Positions 1 through 6,699 of a DNA stretch of 9,451 nt are shown here, one piece after another. Below the pieces are notes generated by a model. It was not told where the DNA came from and ran no database searches. It was given only the letters and a program-made list of their open reading frames with translations. Position numbers and translations under genes: made by a program. This stretch comes from JBHIFB01 sp046760905 (GTDB taxonomy: Bacteria; Gemmatimonadota; CAZMKB01): the NCBI GenBank assembly GCA_046760905.1, contig JBHIFB010000124.1, forward strand, positions 1 to 9,451, read 5' to 3'. Each line of letters starts with the position of its first letter. Position 1 is the stretch's first letter.

Positions 1-439
1 GTTCGCCCAAAATGTTGTCAAAAACTCTCCCGCGGCCATCCATGCTAATGGCGATTCCACGGGACTCCAGGATACTCGTGAACTGGGCACTTGTGAACTG
101 GCTCCCCTGATCAGTGCCCAGAATCTCCGGCTGTGAGATGTTCAATGCTCTCTCCAGAGCTGTCAGACAGAACTCCTTCTCCAATGTGCTTTAGAGCTCC
201 CAGGAGACCACATAACGGGAAAACCAGTCCATAATGGCCACCAGATACTGGAATCCTCGTTCCAGCCGGATATACGTGATATCAGACCCCCAGACCTGAT
301 CCGGTCGGTCAATGGACACACCCCTCAGCAAATAAGGATAAATCTTGTGCTCCTTTGACGGCCTACTGGTCCTCCGCTTCGGATGGATCGCACGGGGCCC
401 CATGAGACGCATCAAACGACCTATCCGCTTGCGGTTCAA
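1..439 (-). pseudogene. IS3-family transposase (OrfB, DDE integrase) remnant
   Basis: This is the middle of an IS3-type OrfB transposase, read leftwards and running off the window edge. The first part (439 to 194) carries the typical NRKRIGRLMRLMG helix, the TSRPSKEHKIYPYLLRG linker and the first catalytic Asp in QVWGSDITYI. An in-frame TAA (193-191) then interrupts it directly after SWEL. The same frame stays open beyond the stop and continues the family pattern: LEKEFCLTALERAL, the second catalytic Asp in GTDQGSQFTS, then GRVFDN near base 1. The third catalytic Glu would lie outside the window. On the other side, homology fades near 440-450, there is no normal start (only a TTG), and OrfA is absent. 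The element is therefore broken at its 5' end and by a nonsense codon. The family is clear; the IS name is not. Confidence 0.88.
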
Positions 440-506
440 GGAAATTACATGGAGATCCGAGAGCGTAAAAAGGAATAATCATACTCCTATATGTGATAGA
501 TCGGAC

Positions 507-535
507 TTGACATATGCTTAGTGTCCTAATAAATT
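507..535 (+). promoter_or_regulatory. sigma-70 type promoter of the MarR gene
   Basis: A perfect -35 TTGACA (507-512) is followed by a 17-bp spacer and the -10 TAAATT (530-535), about 50 bp before the MarR start. A TATAAT at 540-545 is an alternative -10, but it lacks a good -35 at the right distance. The spacer and -10 overlap the left arm of an inverted repeat, as expected for autorepression. Confidence 0.6.
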
Positions 536-568
536 TACATATAATCAAATTAAATATCTATAGGACAC
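521..568. promoter_or_regulatory. Inverted repeat GTGTCCTA...TAGGACAC, candidate operator
   Basis: GTGTCCTA (521-528) and its exact reverse complement TAGGACAC (561-568) are separated by 32 bp of AT-rich DNA, so the arms begin 40 bp apart, close to four helical turns. The left arm overlaps the promoter spacer; the right arm lies just past the expected transcription start. This placement would suit repression of the downstream MarR gene by its own product. MarR operators are usually compact palindromes, so each arm might be a half-site bound cooperatively. A leftover insertion-sequence end is the main alternative, since an IS3 remnant lies beside it. Confidence 0.4.
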
Positions 569-584
569 GACAGAATTTTGTTCC

Positions 585-1139
585 ATGTTTATTCCGGATA
601 AAGACATAAGTAAACAGATTCTCGTTTCGTTGAGACGGATTATTCAGGGTATTGATCTTCATTCTCGAAGCCTTCACCGGAAATGCGGACTAACAAGTCC
701 GCAGATCATACTTCTGGAGGAACTCTTGGACTCACCAAAGTTATCTGTTGGAGAGCTGGCAAAGAGAATTTCTCTCAGTCATGCCACCGTCACAGACATG
801 CTGAATCGGCTTGAAAAAAGTGGTCTGATTTACAGAAAACGCAGCAACTTAGACAGACGACGTGTTGAACTAGGGATAACTGATTTGGGTACCCAGGCTC
901 TTCAAGAAGCTCCCCCACTTCTTCAGGATCGCTTTATCGATGAACTGGAGAAATTACACGAGTGGGAACGAACATTGATTCTTTCAACTTTACAGAGAAT
1001 TGTATCCATGATGGAGATTAAAGATGTAGAAGCCGCTCCTATTCTCGCAAGTGGGCCAATCATCAAAACCGAAGTAACCGAGGCCTCTGAGCAAGCGGTA
1101 AGTGAGGAGTCAGCACCGGGAAAACATATAGAGCCCTAA
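585..1139 (+). CDS. MarR-family transcriptional regulator
   Basis: This is a 184-residue winged helix-turn-helix regulator that should bind operator DNA as a dimer. The MarR core is at about residues 37-105: LSVGELAKRISLSHATVTDM holds the helix-turn-helix with the recognition helix at about 64-78, and RKRSNLDRRRVELGIT forms the wing with the conserved D-R-R turn. N- and C-terminal helices would form the dimer interface. The last 35 or so residues after the ILASGPI segment are polar, probably disordered, and longer than in a standard MarR protein of about 145 residues. No clear Shine-Dalgarno precedes the ATG, so translation may be weak. The gene heads an osmolyte-type cluster in the same direction, 157 bp before the methyltransferase. 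By position and by analogy with EctR-like MarR repressors of compatible-solute genes (my inference), it probably controls that cluster. The ligand is unknown. Confidence 0.9.
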   Translation: MFIPDKDISKQILVSLRRIIQGIDLHSRSLHRKCGLTSPQIILLEELLDSPKLSVGELAKRISLSHATVTDMLNRLEKSGLIYRKRSNLDRRRVELGITDLGTQALQEAPPLLQDRFIDELEKLHEWERTLILSTLQRIVSMMEIKDVEAAPILASGPIIKTEVTEASEQAVSEESAPGKHIEP

Positions 1140-1216
1140 ATAAATATAACCTTTAGTGTACGAAATATATATTTTCAGTGCATTACTACTTCTCTAAATG
1201 TCTGCGAGGGCCATAA

Positions 1217-1245
1217 TCGACAATTTTAAATCTCTGATATATATC
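1217..1245 (+). promoter_or_regulatory. Possible weak promoter before the methyltransferase gene
   Basis: The 157-bp gap after the MarR gene contains TCGACA (1217-1222), a 17-bp spacer and TATATC (1240-1245), an imperfect sigma-70 pair. The gap also holds TTAGTGT (1153-1159), the same seven bases that begin at 518 in the MarR promoter. No terminator is visible between the genes, so the cluster may be read from both promoters. Confidence 0.3.
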
Positions 1246-1296
1246 CGAGCGAAAAGTAATTCTTTTTTCAAGACCTAGAAGAAAGGTGAGTATAAA

Positions 1297-2103
1297 ATGA
1301 AGAATTCAGGAATTGAGATGCCTCACGACAACTTCACGAATGACAAAGCAAACATACTATCTGTCCAGCTCCCTGAAACTCCGGAAGAACTTTCACAGGA
1401 TGAGGAGTGGTGTGTCGTACATTATAATGGATTAAAAAAAAGAATTAGATTCCATAACTACGATGAGATTTATGAGATCCCTGGTCTATATGAATACTTA
1501 TTCTATGATATATTGAGATGCAACTCACCACAGGTTGTCTGCTCTCTCCTCGAGAAAGAGCTAAAACATAGTTCCCTCAAGATTTCCGACCTGAATGTCC
1601 TGGATATCGGTGCAGGCAATGGTATGGTTGGCGAACAACTCAAAAAGGCAGGTGTCAAATCAGTTACCGGAATCGATGTAATCGATGAGGCGGCAGATGC
1701 AACTGAAAGAGATCGCCCGGATATATACAATGATTATCATGTCGTCAATCTCACGGATATACCACAATCGACATACCACGAACTAAAAAGTGAAACTTTC
1801 AATTGCCTCACAACGGTCGCAGCACTTGGATTTGGCGACATTCCTCCCCTCGCTTTTGCTAACGCCTACAATCTCATCTCCACACCAGGGTGGATTGCGT
1901 TCAATATTAAAAAACTGTTCCTTTCTAAAAAAGACACATCTGGTTTCTTCCGCCTGATTCATCGGATAGTTGACTCTGGTATTCTGAACATTCGATGCTG
2001 TCGCCGTTACCGCCATCGTCTATCACTTGATGGTTCTCCTCTTTATTACTGTGCCATTGTTGGGGTGAAGAAAGCGAATATCCCGATGAATTGGTTTAAA
2101 TAA
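1297..2103 (+). CDS. Class I SAM-dependent methyltransferase, substrate unknown
   Basis: This is a 268-residue protein with a Rossmann-type methyltransferase fold. Motif I is VLDIGAGNGMVGEQL (from about residue 101), which binds SAM. The acidic residue ending beta-2 lies in VTGIDVID (about 123-130). TTVAALGFGDIPP (about 172-184) occupies the motif IV/active-site region, and GWIAFNIK forms a later strand. Upstream, about 80 residues containing RIRFHNYDEIYEIPGLYEYL are not part of the core fold and probably cap the substrate site. I recognise this as a conserved but functionally unassigned type and do not know its acceptor. A good Shine-Dalgarno (AAGGTGAG, 1283-1290) sits 6 bp before the ATG. 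It lies 42 bp ahead of the transporter genes with no terminator, suggesting cotranscription. A role in methylating a compatible solute or its precursor is inference from context only; it does not resemble the glycine/sarcosine methyltransferases well enough to name it. Confidence 0.82.
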   Translation: MKNSGIEMPHDNFTNDKANILSVQLPETPEELSQDEEWCVVHYNGLKKRIRFHNYDEIYEIPGLYEYLFYDILRCNSPQVVCSLLEKELKHSSLKISDLNVLDIGAGNGMVGEQLKKAGVKSVTGIDVIDEAADATERDRPDIYNDYHVVNLTDIPQSTYHELKSETFNCLTTVAALGFGDIPPLAFANAYNLISTPGWIAFNIKKLFLSKKDTSGFFRLIHRIVDSGILNIRCCRRYRHRLSLDGSPLYYCAIVGVKKANIPMNWFK

Positions 2104-2145
2104 ATCTGGTCTCAATGCTACAATGAATGCTACTGAAGGTTTCCA

Positions 2146-2904
2146 ATGATTCGATTAATTGATGTCTCAAAATCATTCAACCAAGACTCGACCTACGCTG
2201 TTCGCAACCTCTCATTAGAAATAGCGGATGGAGAGACGATAGTTCTGCTGGGTTCATCTGGTTGTGGTAAGACTACAACACTCAAGATGATAAACAGATT
2301 AACGGAACCAAGTTCTGGTGAGATCGAAATTGATGGGCGCAACATTCTTGATCGAGATCAAGTTGAGCTAAGACGATCCATTGGATATGTATTTCAGGGT
2401 ATTGGATTATTTCCGCACATGACGATTGAAGAAAACGTCTCTATCGTCCTACGGTTGCTGGGAATACCACAGACGAAGCGTCGGGACCGAGCACGTGAAC
2501 TACTCTCACTGGTCAATCTCGATCCCGACACATATGCAAAAACCTTTCCAAGACAGCTGTCCGGCGGCCAGCAACAGCGAGTTGGTGTCGCACGGGCACT
2601 CGCTGCAAACCCGACCTATTTGCTCATGGATGAACCCTTTGGAGCTCTTGACGCGATTACGCGTGATACGCTCCAGCAGGAATTACTTGCCTTGAAAGAA
2701 AGATTACAGAAGACAATTGTTTTTGTCACTCACGACATCTTTGAAGCGTTCATACTGGCCGACCGCATTGCTATCATGCACGAGGGACGACTCGAGCAGG
2801 TCGGAAGAAAAGAGGAAATAATACAACAGCCGGCTACCTCCTTCGTCCGGGGACTTTTTGAGAAATTGAAAAAACAACTCGCTTCCTTAAAGGAAGATTT
2901 GTAA
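2146..2904 (+). CDS. OpuC/ProV-type ABC transporter ATPase
   Basis: This is the cytoplasmic ATP-hydrolysing subunit of a quaternary-amine (glycine betaine/choline/carnitine) importer. All nucleotide-binding motifs are intact: Walker A GSSGCGKTT (36-44), Q-loop VFQ (Gln84), signature LSGGQQQ (138-144), Walker B YLLMDEP (158-164), D-loop GALD and the switch histidine in VFVTHD (His196). YVFQGIGLFPHMTIEENV is characteristic of the OpuCA/ProV branch. At 252 residues it ends soon after the core domain and lacks the tandem CBS domains that sense ionic strength in OpuA/OpuCA proteins (about 380-400 residues). Gating by salt, if present, must use another mechanism. Start: GAAGGT lies 5 bp before the ATG. 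The stop overlaps the permease start by one base (TAATG), indicating translational coupling. Confidence 0.93.
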   Translation: MIRLIDVSKSFNQDSTYAVRNLSLEIADGETIVLLGSSGCGKTTTLKMINRLTEPSSGEIEIDGRNILDRDQVELRRSIGYVFQGIGLFPHMTIEENVSIVLRLLGIPQTKRRDRARELLSLVNLDPDTYAKTFPRQLSGGQQQRVGVARALAANPTYLLMDEPFGALDAITRDTLQQELLALKERLQKTIVFVTHDIFEAFILADRIAIMHEGRLEQVGRKEEIIQQPATSFVRGLFEKLKKQLASLKEDL

Positions 2905-3539
2905 TGGAAAAGTCTTCGATGACACAGTTCTTAGTTGAGAGAGCACCTGATTTATGGAATAGAACACTCGAACATTTCATGCTCACAGGAATCTCAGTTG
3001 GTATAGCAATACTAATTGGATTGACACTCGGTTTCTGGATTTCACGTAACTCATTGGTCCGCAGCCCGATACTTGGTATTTCCGGAATTGTCCAGACAGT
3101 ACCCAGCCTCGCTCTTTTAGGTTTTCTGCTGCCATTTCTGGGAATAGGTGTGAAACCGGCCATCGTCGCGCTGTCGCTCTATGCCATACTACCCATTATC
3201 CGCAACACGTACACGGGAATCACCGAGGTACCACCTGAAGTGATCGAAGCTGCGAAAGGAATGGGATTCACAGACCGTCAACAGCTTTTTTTGGTGGAGC
3301 TACCACTTGCGATGCCAGTTATCATAGCCGGCATACGCACAGCTACTGTGATCAGTGTTGGTGTAGCTACTCTCGCTGCCTTCATTGGTGCCGGAGGATT
3401 AGGGTTTTTTATTTTCCGGGGAATATCCATGGGTGACAATCGGCTCATCATGCTGGGTGCCATCCCCGCAGCATTAATGGCGCTGCTGCTCGACTTTATT
3501 ATCGGCCTGATCGAAAGAACACTTCAACGTGGTACTTGA
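2904..3539 (+). CDS. OpuC/ProW-type ABC transporter permease
   Basis: This is the inner-membrane permease subunit, 211 residues, the usual length of OpuCB/OpuCD/YehW proteins. Hydrophobic segments lie at about 27-46, 57-80, 83-100, 138-168 and 183-203. The EAA loop that docks on the ATPase is clear (EVIEAAKGMGFTDRQQLFLV, about 112-131, followed by ELPLAMPVIIAG). AFIGAGGLGFFIFRGI is a second family signature. Only one permease gene is present, whereas OpuC systems usually carry two flanking the binding-protein gene, so this subunit probably forms a homodimer. The start overlaps the ATPase stop by one base and AGGA lies upstream at about 2891-2894. The stop lies 16 bp before the preferred start of the binding protein. 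Confidence 0.93.
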   Translation: MEKSSMTQFLVERAPDLWNRTLEHFMLTGISVGIAILIGLTLGFWISRNSLVRSPILGISGIVQTVPSLALLGFLLPFLGIGVKPAIVALSLYAILPIIRNTYTGITEVPPEVIEAAKGMGFTDRQQLFLVELPLAMPVIIAGIRTATVISVGVATLAAFIGAGGLGFFIFRGISMGDNRLIMLGAIPAALMALLLDFIIGLIERTLQRGT

Positions 3540-3555
3540 GACAGCTGAAAGTGAG

Positions 3556-4461
3556 ATGTTTAAAACACAAAGTAACTCATTCTTTTTTTTATTCATTTTT
3601 TGGTGCTTGGTGCTCCTTTTTATTATAGAATGCAGCAGTCCCAGAAGGAGTATACGCATCGGTACAAAAAATTTCACTGAATCGCTGATTCTGGGTGAGC
3701 TTATGGCTCTTGTAATTGAAGACCAAACCGACTTATCAGTCGAGCGTCAATTCAATCTTGGCGGTACCATGATCTGTCATAACGCCCTCGTACGAGGCGA
3801 AATTGATATATATGCAGAGTATACAGGTACAGCTCTCACGGCAGTTCTCCATCAGAATGTGGTACCTTCATCCGACGAAGCTTATAAAACCGTAAAAGCT
3901 GAATATCGCGAAAAGTATGCATGTGAATGGCTAGAACCATTCGGATTCAGCAATACATACACTATCACGGTGCGTAGATCTGATGCAGAATCCTATGACT
4001 GGCACACCATTAGTGATCTCATACCGATTGCCAATCAGCTCAAAGCTGGGTTCACCGCAGAGTTCGCTGAACGACCGGATGGCTATCCCGGTTTAAGCAC
4101 AACCTATGGAATCATTTTTAAGGAATCACTTGATCTCGATCCGGGTCTCATGTATAAAGCGATTGCACAGAGGGAAGTTGACGTTATATGTGCTTTTTCT
4201 ACTGATGGACGTATTATCACCTATGACCTTTTCCCTCTTGAAGACGACAGACATTTTTTTCCTCCTTACCAGGCGGCACCGGTCGTTAGGACAAATCTGC
4301 TCGAAACTTATCCGGATGTTCGAAAAGCCCTGAGATCACTTGGAGGAATACTCGATAATATGACAATGCAACGCCTTAACTATGAAGTCGATGAGAAGAA
4401 ACGCTCAGTTGCAGAAATAGCCTTTGAATTCCTGAAAGATCGGGAACCATACATCAGGTAG
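3556..4461 (+). CDS. OpuC/OsmX-type glycine betaine/quaternary amine binding protein
   Basis: This is the extracytoplasmic solute receptor of the transporter, 301 residues from the preferred ATG. The signature GTKNFTESLILGELMA (about 36-51), RQFNLGGTMICHNALVRGEIDIYAEYTGTAL and the late STDGRI segment place it in the OpuAC-like substrate-binding family. An upstream GTG at 3529 would add nine residues and overlap the permease. I prefer the ATG at 3556 because it gives a short charged N-terminus before the hydrophobic stretch FFFLFIFWCLVLLFII, which is the export signal. A cysteine follows (IIECSS), but the box has Glu before Cys instead of Gly/Ala/Ser, so lipidation is doubtful and an uncleaved membrane anchor is possible. 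The ligand cannot be read from the sequence; betaine or a related solute is the family expectation. It is 41 bp ahead of the amidotransferase, with no terminator. Confidence 0.9.
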   Translation: MFKTQSNSFFFLFIFWCLVLLFIIECSSPRRSIRIGTKNFTESLILGELMALVIEDQTDLSVERQFNLGGTMICHNALVRGEIDIYAEYTGTALTAVLHQNVVPSSDEAYKTVKAEYREKYACEWLEPFGFSNTYTITVRRSDAESYDWHTISDLIPIANQLKAGFTAEFAERPDGYPGLSTTYGIIFKESLDLDPGLMYKAIAQREVDVICAFSTDGRIITYDLFPLEDDRHFFPPYQAAPVVRTNLLETYPDVRKALRSLGGILDNMTMQRLNYEVDEKKRSVAEIAFEFLKDREPYIR

Positions 4462-4502
4462 GTATCAACAGTTTCATAATTAAGACGAATGGAGTAATGA
4501 CC

Positions 4503-6029
4503 ATGTGTGGAATTGCAGGTATTTGGGGCGAATGCAACGAATCTCTGGTTCGCGAGATGATGAGCAAACTCAGCCATCGTGGCCCTGATTCAGAAGGGAT
4601 ATATGTAACAAGCGGAGGAACCATGGGGCACCGCCGCTTATCCATTATGGATCCTGAAGGTGGTGATCAGCCAATCTATAACGAAGATGGTTCTACTGCA
4701 ATCGTTATCAACGGTGAGATTTATAATTTTCCCACTCTCCGTACAATCCGGTTAAAGCACCATCAGCACAGGACTATGAGTGACAGTGAAGCTGCCCTGC
4801 ATGCCTTTGAAGAGTTGGGTCCTGCGGTAGTCCGTCAGCTTGATGGAATGTATGCTCTGGCAATTGCCGACCATAAAGACCTCTTTCTTGCACGCGATCC
4901 GATTGGGATAAAGCCTTTATACTATGGAATCAAGAAAGTGGATGGCAATTCAGAAATCCTCTACTTTGCCTCTGAACAGAAAGCGCTTCTTAATCTGGAA
5001 GTGGACCTCCATGAGTTTCCGCCGGGAACCTGTTATCAATCTGGGAAGGGATTCATTCCCTTTTATATGGTTCCGTATCTTGAAGAACGCAAGATCTCAC
5101 GCGATATACAGTTTAAGACAATCCACCAGACAATGGAGAAATCTGTCCACAAGCGCCTTATGAGTGACGTTCCCCTTGGGGTATTCCTATCAGGAGGCTT
5201 CGACAGCAGCCTGATCGCAGCGATTGCTCGACAGTACATGGATGAATTACACACTTTTTCTGTGGGTATAGAGGGTTCGAACGACATTGAAGCAGCGCGT
5301 CTAGTAGCCCGCAAAATTGGCACTATACATCATGAATATGTATTTAATAGTATCGAGGTACTGGAAGAACTTCCAACCATCATCTATCACTTAGAATCGT
5401 TCGATCAGGATCTTGTACGCAATGCGATCCCGTCCTATTTCTGCTCGAAACTGGCTGCTGATTACGTCAAAGTAGTTCTCACAGGTGAAGGGGCCGATGA
5501 ACTATTTGCCGGTTATTCGTACTATAAGGAAATTCAGGGAAGCGACAATCTCCGAAAGGAGTTGCACCAATCCGTCACAAAACTCCACAATATCAACCTA
5601 CAACGTCTCGATCGAATGACGATGGCCCACGGTCTTGAAGGACGTGTTCCATTTCTTGATCTTGCCATGATTGAACTGGCCGGGATCATACCACTCGAGA
5701 TGAAACTTTATGATAACGGATCTAATCATGGAATAGGGAAATGGGTGCTTCGTAAGGCTTATGAAGACTTCCTGCCATCCGAAACGGTTTGGCGCCGCAA
5801 AGAGCAGTTCGATGAAGGCAGCGGCACGGTGGATTTGTTGGACGAGCTATTTAGAGAAACGTTGCTTGATTTTGATGCCCAAGCTCACATCTTAAAATAT
5901 CCTGATGACCGCCTTCGTTCACCAGAGGAAGCTTACTATCATAAGCTCCTGGTTGATATATTTGGTCATCAGCGCGGGCTAATGGGCAATGTCGGTCGTT
6001 GGCAAGAAAGAAAGCGCGCCAATTCCTGA
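4503..6029 (+). CDS. Asparagine-synthetase-like glutamine amidotransferase
   Basis: This is a 508-residue two-domain enzyme that releases ammonia from glutamine and passes it to a substrate carboxylate activated with ATP. The start is decided by chemistry: ATG at 4503 places the catalytic cysteine at position 2 (MCGIAG), where Met removal exposes it, and GGAG (4491-4494) lies 8 bp upstream. The ATG at 4497 would bury the cysteine and sits only 2 bp from that GGAG. Glutaminase domain (about 2-190): HRGPDSEGIY, HRRLSI (Arg45), NGE (70-72), SDSE (Asp94). Synthetase domain (about 205-500): PP-loop SGGFDSS (230-236), with Phe for the usual Leu, VVLTGEGADELFAGY (324-338), and GLEGRVPFLD. Aligned by eye to E. 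coli AsnB (554 residues), ESFDQDLVR replaces ETYDVTTIR: the Glu, Asp and Arg are kept but Thr-Thr becomes Asp-Leu. The acceptor may therefore not be aspartate. The osmolyte context recalls the AsnO-like enzyme of N-acetylglutaminylglutamine amide synthesis, but its partner ngg is not in the window. Confidence 0.9.
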   Translation: MCGIAGIWGECNESLVREMMSKLSHRGPDSEGIYVTSGGTMGHRRLSIMDPEGGDQPIYNEDGSTAIVINGEIYNFPTLRTIRLKHHQHRTMSDSEAALHAFEELGPAVVRQLDGMYALAIADHKDLFLARDPIGIKPLYYGIKKVDGNSEILYFASEQKALLNLEVDLHEFPPGTCYQSGKGFIPFYMVPYLEERKISRDIQFKTIHQTMEKSVHKRLMSDVPLGVFLSGGFDSSLIAAIARQYMDELHTFSVGIEGSNDIEAARLVARKIGTIHHEYVFNSIEVLEELPTIIYHLESFDQDLVRNAIPSYFCSKLAADYVKVVLTGEGADELFAGYSYYKEIQGSDNLRKELHQSVTKLHNINLQRLDRMTMAHGLEGRVPFLDLAMIELAGIIPLEMKLYDNGSNHGIGKWVLRKAYEDFLPSETVWRRKEQFDEGSGTVDLLDELFRETLLDFDAQAHILKYPDDRLRSPEEAYYHKLLVDIFGHQRGLMGNVGRWQERKRANS

Positions 6030-6151
6030 ATTTCATATCATACTTTACTGGTTGGTGTATTGAGTAGAACGTAATTAGAAAGAGTAGTAATTCATGATCG
6101 AATTGGAGCGGACCTTGGGTGCAATAATAGATCATCACAAAGGAGGAGATC

Positions 6152-6583
6152 ATGTCCAAGGCGAACTATGGCGATACTGTGTTAGTCCATTACGAGGGTA
6201 AGCTTGAGGATGGAACGGTTTTCGATTCATCTATTCCCGATCAACCATTGGAGATCACTCTGGGAGAAAGTAAGATTATCCCGGGTTTTGAGAATGCCGT
6301 GGTTGGTATGGTTCCCGGTGAGTCGATAACAGTGATTATATCATCCGATGAAGCCTACGGAAGGTATAAAGATGAGCTCGTTATGAAAGTCGATCGTAGC
6401 GTTATCCCCTCCAACCTCAACATAGAATCTGGTCAGAGACTTCAGATGAAACGTCTAGACGGAGAGACTGTCCCTGTGACCGTTATAGAAATTTCAGATA
6501 AAACCGTGACACTGGATGCAAACCATCCCCTGGCTGGCAAGAATCTCATCTTCGACATTAAACTTGTCAAAGTCTGCTTATAG
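6152..6583 (+). CDS. SlyD-like FKBP-type peptidyl-prolyl cis-trans isomerase
   Basis: This is a 143-residue cytoplasmic folding helper that isomerises Xaa-Pro bonds and may act as a chaperone. The FKBP half runs from VLVHYEGKLEDGTVFDSS (about 10-27) through the LGESKIIPGFENAVVGM helix (37-53) to EAYGRY (67-72). It resumes with NHPLAGKNLIFDIKLV (124-139), which closes the active site and is diagnostic for SlyD/FkpB-type enzymes. The segment between (about 73-120) is the insert-in-flap chaperone domain. The histidine/cysteine-rich metal tail of E. coli SlyD is absent; the protein ends in KVCL. A perfect AAGGAGG (6140-6146) five bases before the ATG suggests strong translation. It follows the amidotransferase by 122 bp, so it may be the last gene of the cluster or have its own promoter; I found no convincing one. 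Confidence 0.92.
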   Translation: MSKANYGDTVLVHYEGKLEDGTVFDSSIPDQPLEITLGESKIIPGFENAVVGMVPGESITVIISSDEAYGRYKDELVMKVDRSVIPSNLNIESGQRLQMKRLDGETVPVTVIEISDKTVTLDANHPLAGKNLIFDIKLVKVCL

Positions 6584-6599
6584 AGAAGGCAAATGATTA

Positions 6600-6643
6600 T
6601 GTGTATCAATATAAGGGGAACCCTTTGTGAGAAATGAATACAC
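6600..6643. repeat. Nested inverted repeats between convergent genes
   Basis: In the gap between the FKBP gene (plus) and the receiver-like gene (minus), GTGTAT (6601-6606) pairs with ATACAC (6638-6643). Inside it AAGGG pairs with CCCTT around a GAA loop (about 6613-6625). The stems are short and no T-run follows on either strand, so I do not call it an intrinsic terminator, although it may stop convergent transcription. Nothing else convincing is seen between 6584 and 6699. Confidence 0.25.
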
Positions 6644-6699
6644 GTATAGAATGAATTACCTTCGGGAAAACCCCCTATTGGTTAAACAAAGTGGATCCT

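Noticed and set aside
3529..3555. GTG start for the binding protein, nine residues longer.
   Set aside because: It adds acidic residues ahead of the signal segment and overlaps the permease; the ATG at 3556 gives a normal export signal.
4497..4502. The earlier ATG as start of the amidotransferase.
   Set aside because: It would add Met-Thr before MCGIAG and block exposure of the nucleophilic cysteine; the Shine-Dalgarno spacing also fits the second ATG.
6060..6090. A promoter before the FKBP gene (TTGAGT with TAGTAA).
   Set aside because: Spacing is 19 bp and both hexamers are poor, so it is not supportable.
6661..6676. GGG-AAAA-CCC near the convergent gene ends as a terminator.
   Set aside because: The stem is only three or four pairs and no T-run follows.
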